A DNA stretch of 64,000 nt from Pedobacter cryoconitis (GCF_014200605.1 NZ_JACHCE010000002.1:301300-365299); one strand, 5' to 3'; positions 53,034 to 63,380 are shown, counted from the first letter of the stretch. Numbers and translations: made by a program. Notes: generated from the letters alone by a model not told the origin.

Positions 53034-55139
53034 TTGTTCGCTTCTGATTTAGATACAACGATTGAATTTTTGAAAGGTGTAGGTCCTAAACGTGCCGAAA
53101 TCTTACAAAAGGAGTTGGGTATATTTACTTATGCCGACTTACTGGGCTATTATCCTTTCCGGTATATTGACAGAACACGTTTCTATAAAATAAATGAACT
53201 CCATGCCGATTTACCTTATGTTCAGATCCTGGGACGTATTACCGGTAAAGAAACCATTGGTGAAAAACATAAAAAGAGAATTGTAGCCAGATTAACTGAT
53301 GAGACAGGAACTATTGAGCTGGTTTGGTTTCAGAGTTTAAAATGGGTCGATGAAAATGTGATGCGCGGTAAGGTATATATCGCGTTTGGCAAGCCTGCTG
53401 TTTTTAACGGTTCTTACAGTATATCCCATCCTGAAATGGAGTCTTATCCAAGACCGGCCACAGTCACTGGAAACCTGACTTTACAACCAGTTTATAACTC
53501 TACAGAAAAGCTAAAGAAGTTTTCTCTGGACAGTAAGGGGATACAGAAAATGCAGGCATTAGTCATTGAACAATGTCTGTCTGAAATCAGAGAAACAATA
53601 CCTGCTTATATTTTAGATAAATACCGGATGGTTAACCGCCGGGAGGCACTGCTGAATATTCATTTTCCAAAAGATACCACAGCTTTACAGAATGCAGAAC
53701 GCAGATTAAAATTTGAAGAATTATTCTTTATTCAGCTGCAGTTATTAAGCAATAAACAATTCAGAGAGCTCAAGTTTAAAGGACATCTTTTTAGTACAGT
53801 AGGTGAAAGGGTCAATACCTTTTATAAGGATATTCTTCCATTTGCACTTACCGGGGCGCAGAAACGGGTGATCAAGGAAATCAGAACTGATACACAGCGT
53901 GGTATTCAGATGAACCGCCTGGTACAGGGGGATGTGGGAAGCGGAAAAACTGTAGTGGCCCTAATGAGCATGCTGCTTGCAAATGATAACGGTTATCAGG
54001 CCTGTATGATGGCGCCGACTGAAATTCTGGCCCGTCAGCATTATCATTCTATATCATCTTTACTGGATGGGGGATTAGTTAAGGTTGATATTTTAACTGG
54101 TAATACGACTAAAAAGCAAAGAATACAACTGCATGAGCAGCTCGAAGCAGGAGAAATTGATATCCTTGTGGGCACGCATGCATTGATTGAAGATAAGGTA
54201 ATATTTAAAAACCTGGGCCTGGTAGTTATCGATGAGCAGCATCGTTTTGGTGTGGAGCAAAGAGCTAAGCTCTGGCGTAAAAACAGTATCCCTCCGCATA
54301 TTCTGGTGATGACCGCTACACCTATTCCAAGAACGCTTGCAATGACCTTATATGGGGATTTGGATGTTTCCATGATTGATGAGCTTCCTGCGGGCAGGAA
54401 ACCTATCGAAACTAAACATTTACTCGAAGGACAGCGTCTGAGAATGTTCGGGTTTATGAAAACTGAGATTGCCAAAGGCAGACAGGTTTACGTGGTGTAT
54501 CCGTTAATTAAAGAAAGTGAAAAACTGGATTTACTTCATCTGGAAGCTGGAATTGAGCAGATGCGTTATCAGTTTCCATTACCAGATTATCAGATCAGTA
54601 TTGTCCATGGGAAAATGTCCAATAAGGATAAGCAATTTGAAATGCAGCGTTTTATAGACGGGCAGACACAAATTATGGTGGCAACAACGGTAATTGAGGT
54701 GGGTGTGAATGTACCTAATGCTTCAGTTATGATTATCGAGAATGCGGAAAGATTTGGACTGTCACAACTGCATCAGTTGCGTGGGAGAGTAGGAAGAGGT
54801 GCTGAGCAGTCTTTTTGTATCCTGATGTCTGGAGAAAAACTAAGCAAAGAAGGAAGAAAGCGTCTGGAAACCATGGTGATGACCAATAATGGATTTGAAA
54901 TCTCTGAGATAGATCTGGAATTGCGGGGCCCGGGAGATCTTTCGGGAACTATGCAGAGTGGAGTGCTTGACCTTAAACTGGCAGATCTGGTCAAGGATCA
55001 GCAGATTTTGCATGAAGCAAGAAATACAGTGATTGATGTTTTCCAGCAGGACCCTACACTTTCTTTACCGGAAAATGCTTTATTAAAGCGCTTTGTCGAT
55101 AAAAAAAGCAGAGGGATCGCTTTGGATAAAATATCTTAA
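53034..55139 (+). CDS. recG: ATP-dependent DNA helicase RecG
   Basis: RecG reverses stalled replication forks and moves branched DNA. The 701-residue protein has the wedge OB domain near residues 60-160, Walker A GDVGSGKTV near residue 298, Walker B VIDEQHRFG near residue 398, ATPIPRTLAMT and the C-terminal motifs VATTVIEVGVNVPNA and QLRGRVGRG with the TRG hook after it. The start is TTG 53034; an in-frame TAA at 53013-53015 and no ATG exclude other starts. It ends 7 bases before the facing serine hydrolase gene. Confidence 0.95.
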   Translation: MFASDLDTTIEFLKGVGPKRAEILQKELGIFTYADLLGYYPFRYIDRTRFYKINELHADLPYVQILGRITGKETIGEKHKKRIVARLTDETGTIELVWFQSLKWVDENVMRGKVYIAFGKPAVFNGSYSISHPEMESYPRPATVTGNLTLQPVYNSTEKLKKFSLDSKGIQKMQALVIEQCLSEIRETIPAYILDKYRMVNRREALLNIHFPKDTTALQNAERRLKFEELFFIQLQLLSNKQFRELKFKGHLFSTVGERVNTFYKDILPFALTGAQKRVIKEIRTDTQRGIQMNRLVQGDVGSGKTVVALMSMLLANDNGYQACMMAPTEILARQHYHSISSLLDGGLVKVDILTGNTTKKQRIQLHEQLEAGEIDILVGTHALIEDKVIFKNLGLVVIDEQHRFGVEQRAKLWRKNSIPPHILVMTATPIPRTLAMTLYGDLDVSMIDELPAGRKPIETKHLLEGQRLRMFGFMKTEIAKGRQVYVVYPLIKESEKLDLLHLEAGIEQMRYQFPLPDYQISIVHGKMSNKDKQFEMQRFIDGQTQIMVATTVIEVGVNVPNASVMIIENAERFGLSQLHQLRGRVGRGAEQSFCILMSGEKLSKEGRKRLETMVMTNNGFEISEIDLELRGPGDLSGTMQSGVLDLKLADLVKDQQILHEARNTVIDVFQQDPTLSLPENALLKRFVDKKSRGIALDKIS

Positions 55140-55146
55140 TTTTTGT

Positions 55147-56355
55147 TTAATCTTCGTCGCTTCCTGGCATAGAACCGGTTCCTGTATAAGCGCCTTTTCT
55201 GATGACCGGAACACCAAGGTGTTTGTACAGATCATCCAGGTGCATCAGACTTCCGTTAGTCAGGTTACCGAGAAAAATAATTACAATGTTCTTTTGTATG
55301 TCGCGCACATAAATGTGGCGGAAACCATGCCACCAGCCAGTATGATAAACTACTTTACGTCCGTTTTCCCCATCATACATTCTCCAGCCGTAACCGTAAT
55401 TAAAGTGGCCATTGACAGCTTTATTATGTCCTGTATAGGCAGAGTCCAGGCTGGATTGTTTTAATAGTCTGCCTTTCTTTAATGCATTGTCATACAGAAC
55501 AAGATCATGAATTGTGCTGTAAATTCCCTTATCGCCAACCGGGCCGTCAAGGAAATTTTGTACGACTGAATATTTCCAGGTACGGTCATGGCCAACTACA
55601 TCAACGGGGATTTTTGAATAAGCGGTTGTCGAATATACATGTGTATGTTTCATACCTGCAGGTTTGAATACATGTTCCATCATATAATCTGAATATTTTT
55701 TACCGGTTACTTTCTCAATAATTGCACCCAGTACCATGAAGTTGGAGTTGTTATAGTGAAATCTGGTATCTGGTTTAGCGTAACGGTTAGGTTTATATTG
55801 TGCAATGAGGTTCATCACATCAAGATTACTCATTGGTTTCTTTTTGTCTTTCCAGACACCATCACTGAAATAAACATAGTTCATCATTCCACTGCGGTGG
55901 GTAAGCAATAGCTTGACATTGATTCCTTCATAAGGGAAATCAGGATAAAACTTTTTCACGTCATCCGTTAATTTGAGTTTGCCCTGTTCAACCAGCTGCA
56001 TAATAGCAACACCTGTAAATGTTTTGGTAATAGAAGCCAGTTCAAATTCAGAATTGATCTTCAAACTATCACGGTGAAGGTAATCGGCCCATCCGATAGC
56101 TTTTTCATACAGTATTTTACCGTCTTTAGCGACCAGCATATTTCCATTAAAACCAAATTTCTTATGCAGGTTGTCTACAAAATTGGCAATCCATTTATCC
56201 CCTTTGGCCGGATCGTATGCAATGAGAAGACTATCTGCCTTATCGTCGTGTACGGTTCTGATTTTAGGATCAGGAGCTTTTTTGTTAGCATGTGAACAGG
56301 CACTAATGAGAAAAGTGGCCAGTAAAGCCACGGGAAAAAAGGTACGGTAAGTCAT
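55147..56355 (-). CDS. Serine hydrolase of the beta-lactamase / class C family, lipoprotein
   Basis: A 402-residue penicillin-binding-like hydrolase with a lipoprotein signal (LLATFLISAC, Cys near residue 20). The active site has SITK (SxxK) near residue 108, YNN in FHYNNSNFMVLG (YxN) and HTGWWHGF (the KTG-like motif). Members range from esterases to D-aminopeptidases and beta-lactamases, so the substrate cannot be named. It is alone between recG (facing) and fumC (divergent). Confidence 0.9.
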   Translation of the reverse strand: MTYRTFFPVALLATFLISACSHANKKAPDPKIRTVHDDKADSLLIAYDPAKGDKWIANFVDNLHKKFGFNGNMLVAKDGKILYEKAIGWADYLHRDSLKINSEFELASITKTFTGVAIMQLVEQGKLKLTDDVKKFYPDFPYEGINVKLLLTHRSGMMNYVYFSDGVWKDKKKPMSNLDVMNLIAQYKPNRYAKPDTRFHYNNSNFMVLGAIIEKVTGKKYSDYMMEHVFKPAGMKHTHVYSTTAYSKIPVDVVGHDRTWKYSVVQNFLDGPVGDKGIYSTIHDLVLYDNALKKGRLLKQSSLDSAYTGHNKAVNGHFNYGYGWRMYDGENGRKVVYHTGWWHGFRHIYVRDIQKNIVIIFLGNLTNGSLMHLDDLYKHLGVPVIRKGAYTGTGSMPGSDED

Positions 56356-56468
56356 GAATTAGATTAGTCTTTTTTGAAGGCCGAAAAATAAACAATATTA
56401 ACCCTTTAAACGCAAAAGAGTTTTAAACATTATCATATACTTTACATTCTTCTATAGAGATAAAAGCT

Positions 56469-56476
56469 TATTTTTG
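56469..56476 (+). promoter_or_regulatory. -7 box for fumC
   Basis: TATTTTTG fits TAnnTTTG, 16 bases before the fumC ATG. No TTG at the expected -33 position. Confidence 0.45.
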
Positions 56477-56492
56477 AAAAAAAACAAAAGAA

Positions 56493-57890
56493 ATGAATTT
56501 TAGAACCGAACACGACACCATGGGCGAAGTGCAGGTCCCTGCTGATAAGTATTGGGGAGCACAGACTGAACGTTCACGTAATAATTTTAAAATTGGTCCT
56601 GAGGCTTCAATGCCAAAAGAGATTATCCATGCTTTTGGTTATCTCAAAAAAGCTGCGGCCCTGGCTAATCAGGAACTAGGTGTACTTGCTAGTGATAAGG
56701 CAGAATGGATTGCTAAGGCATGTGATGAAGTGATCGCCGGGAAATTAGACGATCAGTTCCCACTGGTTATCTGGCAGACAGGTTCCGGAACGCAGAGCAA
56801 CATGAATTCGAACGAAGTGATTGCAAACCGTGCGCATGTATTGAACGGTGGTAGTCTGACGGATGAGAAGAAAATTCTGCACCCTAATGATGATGTCAAT
56901 AAATCACAATCTTCAAATGATACTTATCCTACAGCTATGCACATTGCGGCATATAAACAAGCTGTAGAGATTACTATACCAGGATTAGAAAAACTGGAGA
57001 AAACATTACAGGGTAAAGCAGCTGAGTTTGCTCAGATTGTTAAAACCGGCAGAACCCATTTTATGGATGCAACTCCATTAACGCTTGGGCAGGAGTTTTC
57101 AGGTTATGCACAGCAAATCACTAACAGTATCAGAGCAATTAAAAATGCTTTGGTGATGATTACTGAATTAGCTTTAGGCGGAACTGCAGTAGGAACAGGT
57201 TTAAATACACCAAACGGATATGATGTTTTGGTAGCACGCAAAATTGCTGAGCTGACTGGTTTACCTTTTGTAACTGCTCCAAACAAATTTGAAGCATTGG
57301 CTGCACATGATGCAATGGTAGAATTATCAGCTGCTTATAAACGTACTGCTGTAGCTTTAATGAAAATTGGTAATGATGTAAGAATGCTGAGTTCAGGCCC
57401 GCGTTCTGGTATTGGTGAGATCATCATTCCTGACAATGAGCCGGGATCTTCTATTATGCCTGGGAAAGTTAATCCAACTCAGCCTGAAGCATTAACTATG
57501 GTTTGTGCACAGGTAATGGGAAATGATGTAACTGTAGGTATTGGTGGCAGCAACGGACATTTTGAACTGAATGTTTTTAAACCGGTTATTGCGGCTAATG
57601 TATTACAGTCCGGAAGATTATTAGGTGATGCCTGTGTATCATTTAATGATAACTGCGCTGTAGGTATTCTGCCAAATTTACCTGAGATTAAAAAACATCT
57701 GGAGAATTCTTTAATGCTTGTTACAGCACTGAATCCGCATATCGGTTACGAAAATGCTGCTAAAATTGCTAAAAAGGCACATAAAGAAAATAAGACACTT
57801 CGTGAAGCTGCGGTAGAGCTTGGTTTATTAACCAGTGAGCAGTTTGATGAATGGGTAAGACCAGAAGATATGGTAGGTAGTTTAAAATAA
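56493..57890 (+). CDS. fumC: Class II fumarate hydratase
   Basis: FumC converts fumarate to malate in the TCA cycle as an oxygen-stable tetramer without an iron-sulfur cluster. The 465-residue protein starts [22 protein letters not shown] and shows [43 protein letters not shown] and the signature loop [13 protein letters not shown] near residue 317. It is the first gene of a compact run: the lipoprotein ATG comes one base after its stop. Confidence 0.96.
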   Translation: MNFRTEHDTMGEVQVPADKYWGAQTERSRNNFKIGPEASMPKEIIHAFGYLKKAAALANQELGVLASDKAEWIAKACDEVIAGKLDDQFPLVIWQTGSGTQSNMNSNEVIANRAHVLNGGSLTDEKKILHPNDDVNKSQSSNDTYPTAMHIAAYKQAVEITIPGLEKLEKTLQGKAAEFAQIVKTGRTHFMDATPLTLGQEFSGYAQQITNSIRAIKNALVMITELALGGTAVGTGLNTPNGYDVLVARKIAELTGLPFVTAPNKFEALAAHDAMVELSAAYKRTAVALMKIGNDVRMLSSGPRSGIGEIIIPDNEPGSSIMPGKVNPTQPEALTMVCAQVMGNDVTVGIGGSNGHFELNVFKPVIAANVLQSGRLLGDACVSFNDNCAVGILPNLPEIKKHLENSLMLVTALNPHIGYENAAKIAKKAHKENKTLREAAVELGLLTSEQFDEWVRPEDMVGSLK

Positions 57891-57891
57891 T

Positions 57892-58389
57892 ATGAATAGA
57901 TACCATTATCTGATTATTCTAATTTGTTTGACGGCGTTTCTCAGTTGTGAGAGACGCCCAAATGTTCAGGGTAATGGAGAGAAATTTTTACAGGGTGTCT
58001 GGAGCCAGGATAGTATTGCCAGTGCAGCTAAACTGATGAATTATACACAGCACCAGATAAAAATTACCTGTGATTCTTTCTATGTTGACCTGACTACGCA
58101 CTCTAAAGTCAATTATTATGAAGATCCCTGTTACAATAACGGGGTTTGGAAAGAATATGCAAAAGGTGTATATCAGGTAAGAAAAGATAGCTTGTTTCTG
58201 GAAGGTACCTATACAAAATCCAATTATAAGCAAAAGGTTTCCGGTTGTTATACCATAGGCATATACAGGAAAAGTTTCCTGATTAAATCAAAAGATGCCA
58301 CTCATCTTTCTTTACAAAGTTTAAGTGATCAGCGGGATGTTAATCTTGTCCTGAAAAAGAAAATCACGTGTATACCACAAGAATTATAA
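57892..58389 (+). CDS. Hypothetical lipoprotein after fumC
   Basis: A 165-residue protein with a lipobox (LTAFLSC, Cys near residue 19). The body is beta-rich and lipocalin-like, with FLQGVWSQDS, CDSFYVDLTTHSKVNYYE, WKEYAKGVYQV and a C-terminal KITCIPQ; it holds four further Cys residues that might pair in the periplasm. I do not recognise the family. It is 1 base from fumC and 10 bases before the nuclease gene, so it is in the same operon. Confidence 0.78.
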   Translation: MNRYHYLIILICLTAFLSCERRPNVQGNGEKFLQGVWSQDSIASAAKLMNYTQHQIKITCDSFYVDLTTHSKVNYYEDPCYNNGVWKEYAKGVYQVRKDSLFLEGTYTKSNYKQKVSGCYTIGIYRKSFLIKSKDATHLSLQSLSDQRDVNLVLKKKITCIPQEL

Positions 58390-58399
58390 AATAAAAACA

Positions 58400-59200
58400 A
58401 TGATTTCAGTAGTTAAAATAAAAAGGGTTTGTATCGCTGTCGCACTGATTGCCTACCTGCCATTGAACGCCGCTGCCTGGGGACAGACAGGGCATAGAAT
58501 TGTTGGACAGATTGCTGATTATTATCTGACAGCAAAAGCCCGTAAAGCAGTAAAACAGGTTTTAGGAAATGAAAGCATGGCAATTGCGAGTAACTGGCCG
58601 GATTTTATAAAGTCAGATACAGCTTACAATTATCTGAATAGCTGGCATTATGTAAACCTTCCTGCTGATTTAGATCAGAATGGAGTGTTTAATTTCCTGG
58701 AAACAAGTAAAGAAGCTAGTGTGTATAATAAGATCCCTGAGATGATTGCGATCCTTAAGGATAAAAAAAGTACTGCAGAGAAGCAACAATGGGCTATGCG
58801 CTTATTGATACATATGGTGGGTGATGTTCATCAGCCGATGCATACAGCCAGAAAAGAAGACCTTGGTGGTAATAAAATAAGTGTCATGTGGTTTGGACAG
58901 CGTTCTAATCTTCACCGTGTCTGGGATGAGGACCTGATCGACAGACAGCAGTTGAGCTATACAGAATATGCGGAAGCGATTAATCATCCTTCAAAAGAGC
59001 AGTTTTCTAAATGGAGCCATGATTCTTTAAAGGAAACAGTTTATGAATCTTACATGGCTTGTAATAAAATATATGACAAGACTAAAGCGGATGATAAATT
59101 GAGCTACCGTTATAATTTTGATTTTATTGACCTGCTGAATGAGCAGTTGCTAAAAGGCGGTGTGCGTCTGGCACAGATTATTAACGAAATTTACGCTTAA
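58400..59200 (+). CDS. S1/P1-type secreted nuclease
   Basis: A 266-residue zinc nuclease of the S1/P1 class, which cuts single-stranded DNA and RNA. The signal peptide (ends NAAA) would leave Trp27 as the new N-terminus, and in this family the N-terminal Trp binds zinc. Other ligands are the His of GQTGHRIVGQIA, Asp in ASNWPDFIK, His in SWHYVNL, and the HMVGDVHQPMHT block. It should be periplasmic or secreted, and may help phosphate or nucleotide scavenging. Confidence 0.92.
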   Translation: MISVVKIKRVCIAVALIAYLPLNAAAWGQTGHRIVGQIADYYLTAKARKAVKQVLGNESMAIASNWPDFIKSDTAYNYLNSWHYVNLPADLDQNGVFNFLETSKEASVYNKIPEMIAILKDKKSTAEKQQWAMRLLIHMVGDVHQPMHTARKEDLGGNKISVMWFGQRSNLHRVWDEDLIDRQQLSYTEYAEAINHPSKEQFSKWSHDSLKETVYESYMACNKIYDKTKADDKLSYRYNFDFIDLLNEQLLKGGVRLAQIINEIYA

Positions 59201-59205
59201 TAAAG

Positions 59206-59646
59206 ATGAAGATCCTGATGGTTTGTTTAGGTAATATCTGCCGTTCTCCTCTTGCAGAAGGGATTGTGAGGCAGTTAATTGCTGAGGAAAAATTGAATTG
59301 GGAAGTGGCCTCAGCAGGGACAGGGGACTGGCATACCGGTCAGCCTGCTGATCATCGTAGTATAGCCATTGCTAAAAATTATGGCTATGACATTTCCAGA
59401 CAGCGTGCCCGTCTTTTTGGAAAAGAGCTGTTTGATGAATTTGATCATATCCTGGTCATGGATAAAAACAATTTGCGGGATGTATTAAAACTGGCTGCAA
59501 ATGAGGAGCATCGTAAAAAGGTGAGGCTGTTTTTAACAGAAGATCAGGAAGTTACAGATCCTTATTTTGATGATCAGTTATTTGATCCGGTTTTTTTAAC
59601 TATTGAAGAAAGAGCGAAAAGATTGATTGAGGAATTAAAAAAATAA
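59206..59646 (+). CDS. Low-molecular-weight protein-tyrosine phosphatase
   Basis: A 146-residue phosphatase with the CX5R(S) loop VCLGNICRSP at residues 6-15 (Cys7, Arg13) and the general acid Asp in VTDPYFDDQ. Such enzymes dephosphorylate tyrosine kinases of capsule systems or other proteins. Here it lies in the fumC run, 5 bases after the nuclease stop and 3 bases before the DUF1543 gene, with no tyrosine kinase adjacent. Confidence 0.93.
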   Translation: MKILMVCLGNICRSPLAEGIVRQLIAEEKLNWEVASAGTGDWHTGQPADHRSIAIAKNYGYDISRQRARLFGKELFDEFDHILVMDKNNLRDVLKLAANEEHRKKVRLFLTEDQEVTDPYFDDQLFDPVFLTIEERAKRLIEELKK

Positions 59647-59649
59647 AGA

Positions 59650-60210
59650 ATGGGATCTCTAAAATTATATCAATTATTATTGGGATGTAAACCTGCTGGA
59701 AGGAATACGGAACAGCATGATGTGTTGTTTGCTGTAGGAACTTGTTTAAAAGATTTGATTCCCGGGATATTGAATTTCTGGCCCGAAGCTGATGGTAGAA
59801 TACATGTGGACGCCTGGAGGGAAGTTAACTTTGTTGAAGGATTCCAGATACAGATTGTTGAAAAAGAATCGGCTTCCGGACAAGCAGCAGAAGCTTTGTT
59901 CTTTCTTAACCTGGGCGGCTATAAAAAAGATGAATTTGATGAGCTGCATTATAAAATGCTTTTGATCGGAGCTGATAAAGCCGAAGTGATCAGAAAAGCT
60001 AAAGAATCTGCATTTTTTCTGCATACAGGTTTTGCCGGAGCGCCCTCTCATATCGATGATAAATATGGTGTTGATGTAGATGACTTATTTGAAATTGAAG
60101 ATGTTTTGCCTTCCGGGGTGAAAGAAAAATACAGAATTTTAATATCAGCTTCTGAAACGGTTGTTAAGGACGAAATCCACCTGGGATATCTTCCATTGAA
60201 AAATTTGTAA
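59650..60210 (+). CDS. DUF1543 domain protein
   Basis: A 186-residue cytoplasmic protein. The family opening LLGCKPAGRNTEQHDVLFAVG and the block IHVDAWREVNFVEGFQIQI are followed by the second half ALFFLNLGGYKKDEFDELHYKMLLIG. The function of DUF1543 is unknown. It lies 3 bases after the phosphatase gene. Confidence 0.85.
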   Translation: MGSLKLYQLLLGCKPAGRNTEQHDVLFAVGTCLKDLIPGILNFWPEADGRIHVDAWREVNFVEGFQIQIVEKESASGQAAEALFFLNLGGYKKDEFDELHYKMLLIGADKAEVIRKAKESAFFLHTGFAGAPSHIDDKYGVDVDDLFEIEDVLPSGVKEKYRILISASETVVKDEIHLGYLPLKNL

Positions 60211-60261
60211 AACTTTTCGTGGGGGAGCATGTTAACCTCTGACATCAATTTTGTTAGAGAT

Positions 60262-60717
60262 ATGGAAAATACTAAAGTAAACCCGGAGACACTGAATGAC
60301 CTGATTCAAATTAACAATGATCGTATAGCAGGGTATGAAAAAGCTATTCATGAATTAACACCGGAAAATAGCGATCTGAAAGATTTATTTGTTAAAATGA
60401 TCGCAGAAAGCCATAAAAACAAGTTGGCTTTAGCTTCTGCGGTTCAGGGTACGGGAACTGAATTAGAAACCGGAACTACAACTTCTGGTAAGATTTATCG
60501 TGCATGGATGGATATCAAAGCAGTATTCACAGGACACGATCGCAAAACGATACTGAACAATTGCGAAGCTGGAGAAGACGCAGCACAAAAAGCTTATAAA
60601 ATGGCTTTAGAGGAAGAAGACTTGTCTGCTCCTACAAGAAGTCTGATTGAAGAACAAAAAGTTAATCTGCGTGCTTCACACGATCAGATTAAAGGATTAA
60701 GAGATCAGACTGCATAA
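60262..60717 (+). CDS. DUF2383 (PA2169-family) four-helix protein
   Basis: A 151-residue all-helical protein, ferritin-like in layout. From ATG 60262 it reads MENTKVNPETLNDLIQINND and has AGYEKAIHEL, MIAESHKNKLAL, SGKIYRAWMDIKAVFTGHDR and ILNNCEAGEDAAQKAY, matching DUF2383. A longer frame from 60229 has a less likely start. These small proteins are often stress-induced; no function is proven. A terminator follows the stop by 14 bases. Confidence 0.85.
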   Translation: MENTKVNPETLNDLIQINNDRIAGYEKAIHELTPENSDLKDLFVKMIAESHKNKLALASAVQGTGTELETGTTTSGKIYRAWMDIKAVFTGHDRKTILNNCEAGEDAAQKAYKMALEEEDLSAPTRSLIEEQKVNLRASHDQIKGLRDQTA

Positions 60718-60730
60718 TATTTTGTAAATA

Positions 60731-60762
60731 AAAAAAGCCGGAGATAATCTCCGGCTTTTTTT
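60731..60762. terminator. Bidirectional terminator
   Basis: AAAAAAGCCGGAGA, loop TAA, TCTCCGGCTTTTTTT. It can end both the DUF2383 gene and the facing cphA gene. Confidence 0.88.
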
Positions 60763-60764
60763 AT

Positions 60765-63380
60765 TTAGATACCGAATTCCTTATCCAGATATTCTGTTAC
60801 CTTTTCTATTGCACTGTCAATAGTATCACTCAGAATAGTAATAAATGAGCCTGGTTTTGCTGTCGCAATCAGGAACCTTAAACAGTCAGCAGAATCATTA
60901 TTAATGATAATTTCCATATTAGGTTTGACTTCCCTTATTCCGGAGATCAGCAGATCTATAATATCCTGCGGCTGACGGCCACGCAGATATCTTTCCTGAC
61001 AAATAATAATCTTATCAAACATCTGTGCCGAAATACGGGCAGTTTCTTTAATATCTTCATCGCGTCTGTCACCAGTACCAGAAATTACCCCAATATGTTC
61101 AGTGGCCTCAATAGTTTTCAAATAGTCTTTGATCCCGTTGAATCCATTAGAATTATGGGCAAAATCTACAAGGATTTTAAACTCTTTGAATTTAAAGATG
61201 TTCATTCTTCCCGGAGTTTGTGCAGCCGAAGGGATGAAAGTCTCCAGTGACATCCTGATATCTTCAATCTTATATCCCCAAAGGAAAGTAGATAATGTTG
61301 CAGCCAGTACGTTTTGGATCATGAAATCTACGCTACCCCCAAAAGTCAGCGGGATATGGGTAACCTTATCAACCCTGATCTTCCAGTCTCCTTTTTTAAT
61401 CGTGATATATCCATTTTCATAAATTGCTGCGGAACCACCTTTTTTACAATGTTCTACAATAACAGGATTGTTTTCATCCATACTAAAGTAAGCGACTTTG
61501 CAATCTGCATTTTCAGCTATTTTAACACAATATTTATTATCTGCGTTTAATACTGCCCAGCCGTCTCTTTTAACAGCACCAATCACCACTGCTTTTACCC
61601 TGGTCAGATCATTCAGGCTATGAATATCTGCAATTCCAAGGTGATCTTCCTGTATATTGGTTACCACGCCAATGTCGCAGCGTTTAAATCCGAGTCCGGC
61701 TCTTAAGATACCACCTCTTGCAGTTTCCAATACCGCAAATTCTACGGTAGGGTCTCTCAATATAAATTCTGCACTGACAGGGCCGGTAGTATCGCCCTTC
61801 ATCAGCATGGTATTCTGAACATAAATACCATCCGAAGTAGTGAAACCTACTCTGGTACCATTGCTTTTTACGATATGTGCAATTAGCCTGGTCGTAGTTG
61901 TTTTTCCGTTGGTGCCAGTAACTGCAATGATTGGGATTCTGTTTGCTTTACCAGGAGGGTATAACATATCAATAACCGGAGCGGCAACGTTTCTTGGCAG
62001 GCCTTCACTTGGTGCAAGGTGCATACGGAACCCCGGTGCAGCATTGACTTCCAGAATTACACCGCCATTTTCTGTGAGTGGTTGTGTAAGGTTTTGTGCC
62101 ATGACGTCAATACCGCAAATATCCAGACCAATGATACGGGATATACGTTCACTAATGAAAATGTTTTGAGGATGGACAAGATCTGTAACGTCTATAGATG
62201 TTCCGCCAGTACTTAAATTAGCTGTTGATTTTAAATAAACAAGCTCTCCGTTTGGTACAATTGTTTCTAATGTATAGTTCTTTTTAGAAAGCAGATCCAT
62301 CGTGTCACGGTCAACAAGTATTTCTGTCAAGACATTTTCATGTCCATATCCGCGGCGTGGGTCTTCATTTTCTTTATCAATCAATTGCTGAACAGTCGCA
62401 ATTCCGTTTCCAGTCACATGGGCTGGTACACGTAATGCTGCTGCTACCATTTTGTTATCAATAACCAGTATTCTAAAATCGTAGCCTGTAATGAAGCTTT
62501 CAATAATTATTCTTCTGGAATACTTTTTAGCATGTTCAAAGGCAAGTATTGCAGCTTCTGGTGTTTTTACATTGATAGATGCACCTTTACCATGATTACC
62601 ATCGAGAGGTTTAAATACAAGAGGAAAACCAATGCTTTCAATGGCATCATTCAGTTCGCTGATATCAGAGATGGTAACTCCGTTTGCAACCGGTATGGCA
62701 GAATCTTTTAAAATACGTTTAGTTTCGTCTTTGTCACCTGCAATATCAACAGCAATACTATTTGTTTTTTCTGTCATGGTAGCTCTGAAGCGCACCTGGT
62801 TTTTACCGTACCCTAACTGAATTAAAGAACTTTTGTTCAGTCTGATCCATGGAATATCCCTTGCGATTGCTTCATCTACAATAGAGCCGGTACTTGGGCC
62901 AAGGCGTTCCATTTGTCTTAACTCTCTTAATCTGTGAATATCAAATTCAAGATCATAGTCCAGATTATCAATTAAGGCTTCGGCAATTCTAACACTGGCC
63001 TCAGCGGCATAAATGCCAGCTTTTTCTTCCAGATAACTGAAAACAACATTGTAAGTTCCTTCAGTTTTAGTCTGTCTTGTCCTTCCAAAACCAGTGTCCA
63101 TTCCCGCCAGAGTTTGTATTTCAAGGGCAATGTGTTCTATGACATGGCCCATCCATGTCCCTTCTTTGATACGGGCAAAGAAACCTCCTGGCTCACCTTT
63201 CGAGCATCTGTGTGTAAATAAACTTGGAATCATTTTTTCCAGACGATCACCAAACCCATCAATTAAATTTGTAGGACGTTGTTCCATGTCCTCCAGATCC
63301 AATCTCATTTGTATTAGTTTTTTTCTGTTGACCGACCAGATATTTGGTCCCCTTAGCACTTGAATGCCGAGTATTTTCAT
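60765..63380 (-). CDS. cphA: Cyanophycin synthetase
   Basis: CphA builds cyanophycin, a storage polymer of aspartate with arginine side chains, using ATP. The 871-residue protein has an N-terminal domain (ILGIQVLRGPNIWS), an ATP-grasp domain (about residues 220-470: FPLVFKPLDGNHGKG, ILEVNAAPGFRMHL) and a Mur-ligase domain with GTNGKTTTTRL near residue 489 and NIQEDHLG, AHNSNGF, GDRRDEDI. The start is ATG 63380; a longer frame from 63437 adds 19 poorly conserved residues. A cyanophycinase gene starts divergently at 63944, so synthesis and breakdown genes are neighbours. Confidence 0.95.
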   Translation of the reverse strand: MKILGIQVLRGPNIWSVNRKKLIQMRLDLEDMEQRPTNLIDGFGDRLEKMIPSLFTHRCSKGEPGGFFARIKEGTWMGHVIEHIALEIQTLAGMDTGFGRTRQTKTEGTYNVVFSYLEEKAGIYAAEASVRIAEALIDNLDYDLEFDIHRLRELRQMERLGPSTGSIVDEAIARDIPWIRLNKSSLIQLGYGKNQVRFRATMTEKTNSIAVDIAGDKDETKRILKDSAIPVANGVTISDISELNDAIESIGFPLVFKPLDGNHGKGASINVKTPEAAILAFEHAKKYSRRIIIESFITGYDFRILVIDNKMVAAALRVPAHVTGNGIATVQQLIDKENEDPRRGYGHENVLTEILVDRDTMDLLSKKNYTLETIVPNGELVYLKSTANLSTGGTSIDVTDLVHPQNIFISERISRIIGLDICGIDVMAQNLTQPLTENGGVILEVNAAPGFRMHLAPSEGLPRNVAAPVIDMLYPPGKANRIPIIAVTGTNGKTTTTRLIAHIVKSNGTRVGFTTSDGIYVQNTMLMKGDTTGPVSAEFILRDPTVEFAVLETARGGILRAGLGFKRCDIGVVTNIQEDHLGIADIHSLNDLTRVKAVVIGAVKRDGWAVLNADNKYCVKIAENADCKVAYFSMDENNPVIVEHCKKGGSAAIYENGYITIKKGDWKIRVDKVTHIPLTFGGSVDFMIQNVLAATLSTFLWGYKIEDIRMSLETFIPSAAQTPGRMNIFKFKEFKILVDFAHNSNGFNGIKDYLKTIEATEHIGVISGTGDRRDEDIKETARISAQMFDKIIICQERYLRGRQPQDIIDLLISGIREVKPNMEIIINNDSADCLRFLIATAKPGSFITILSDTIDSAIEKVTEYLDKEFGI

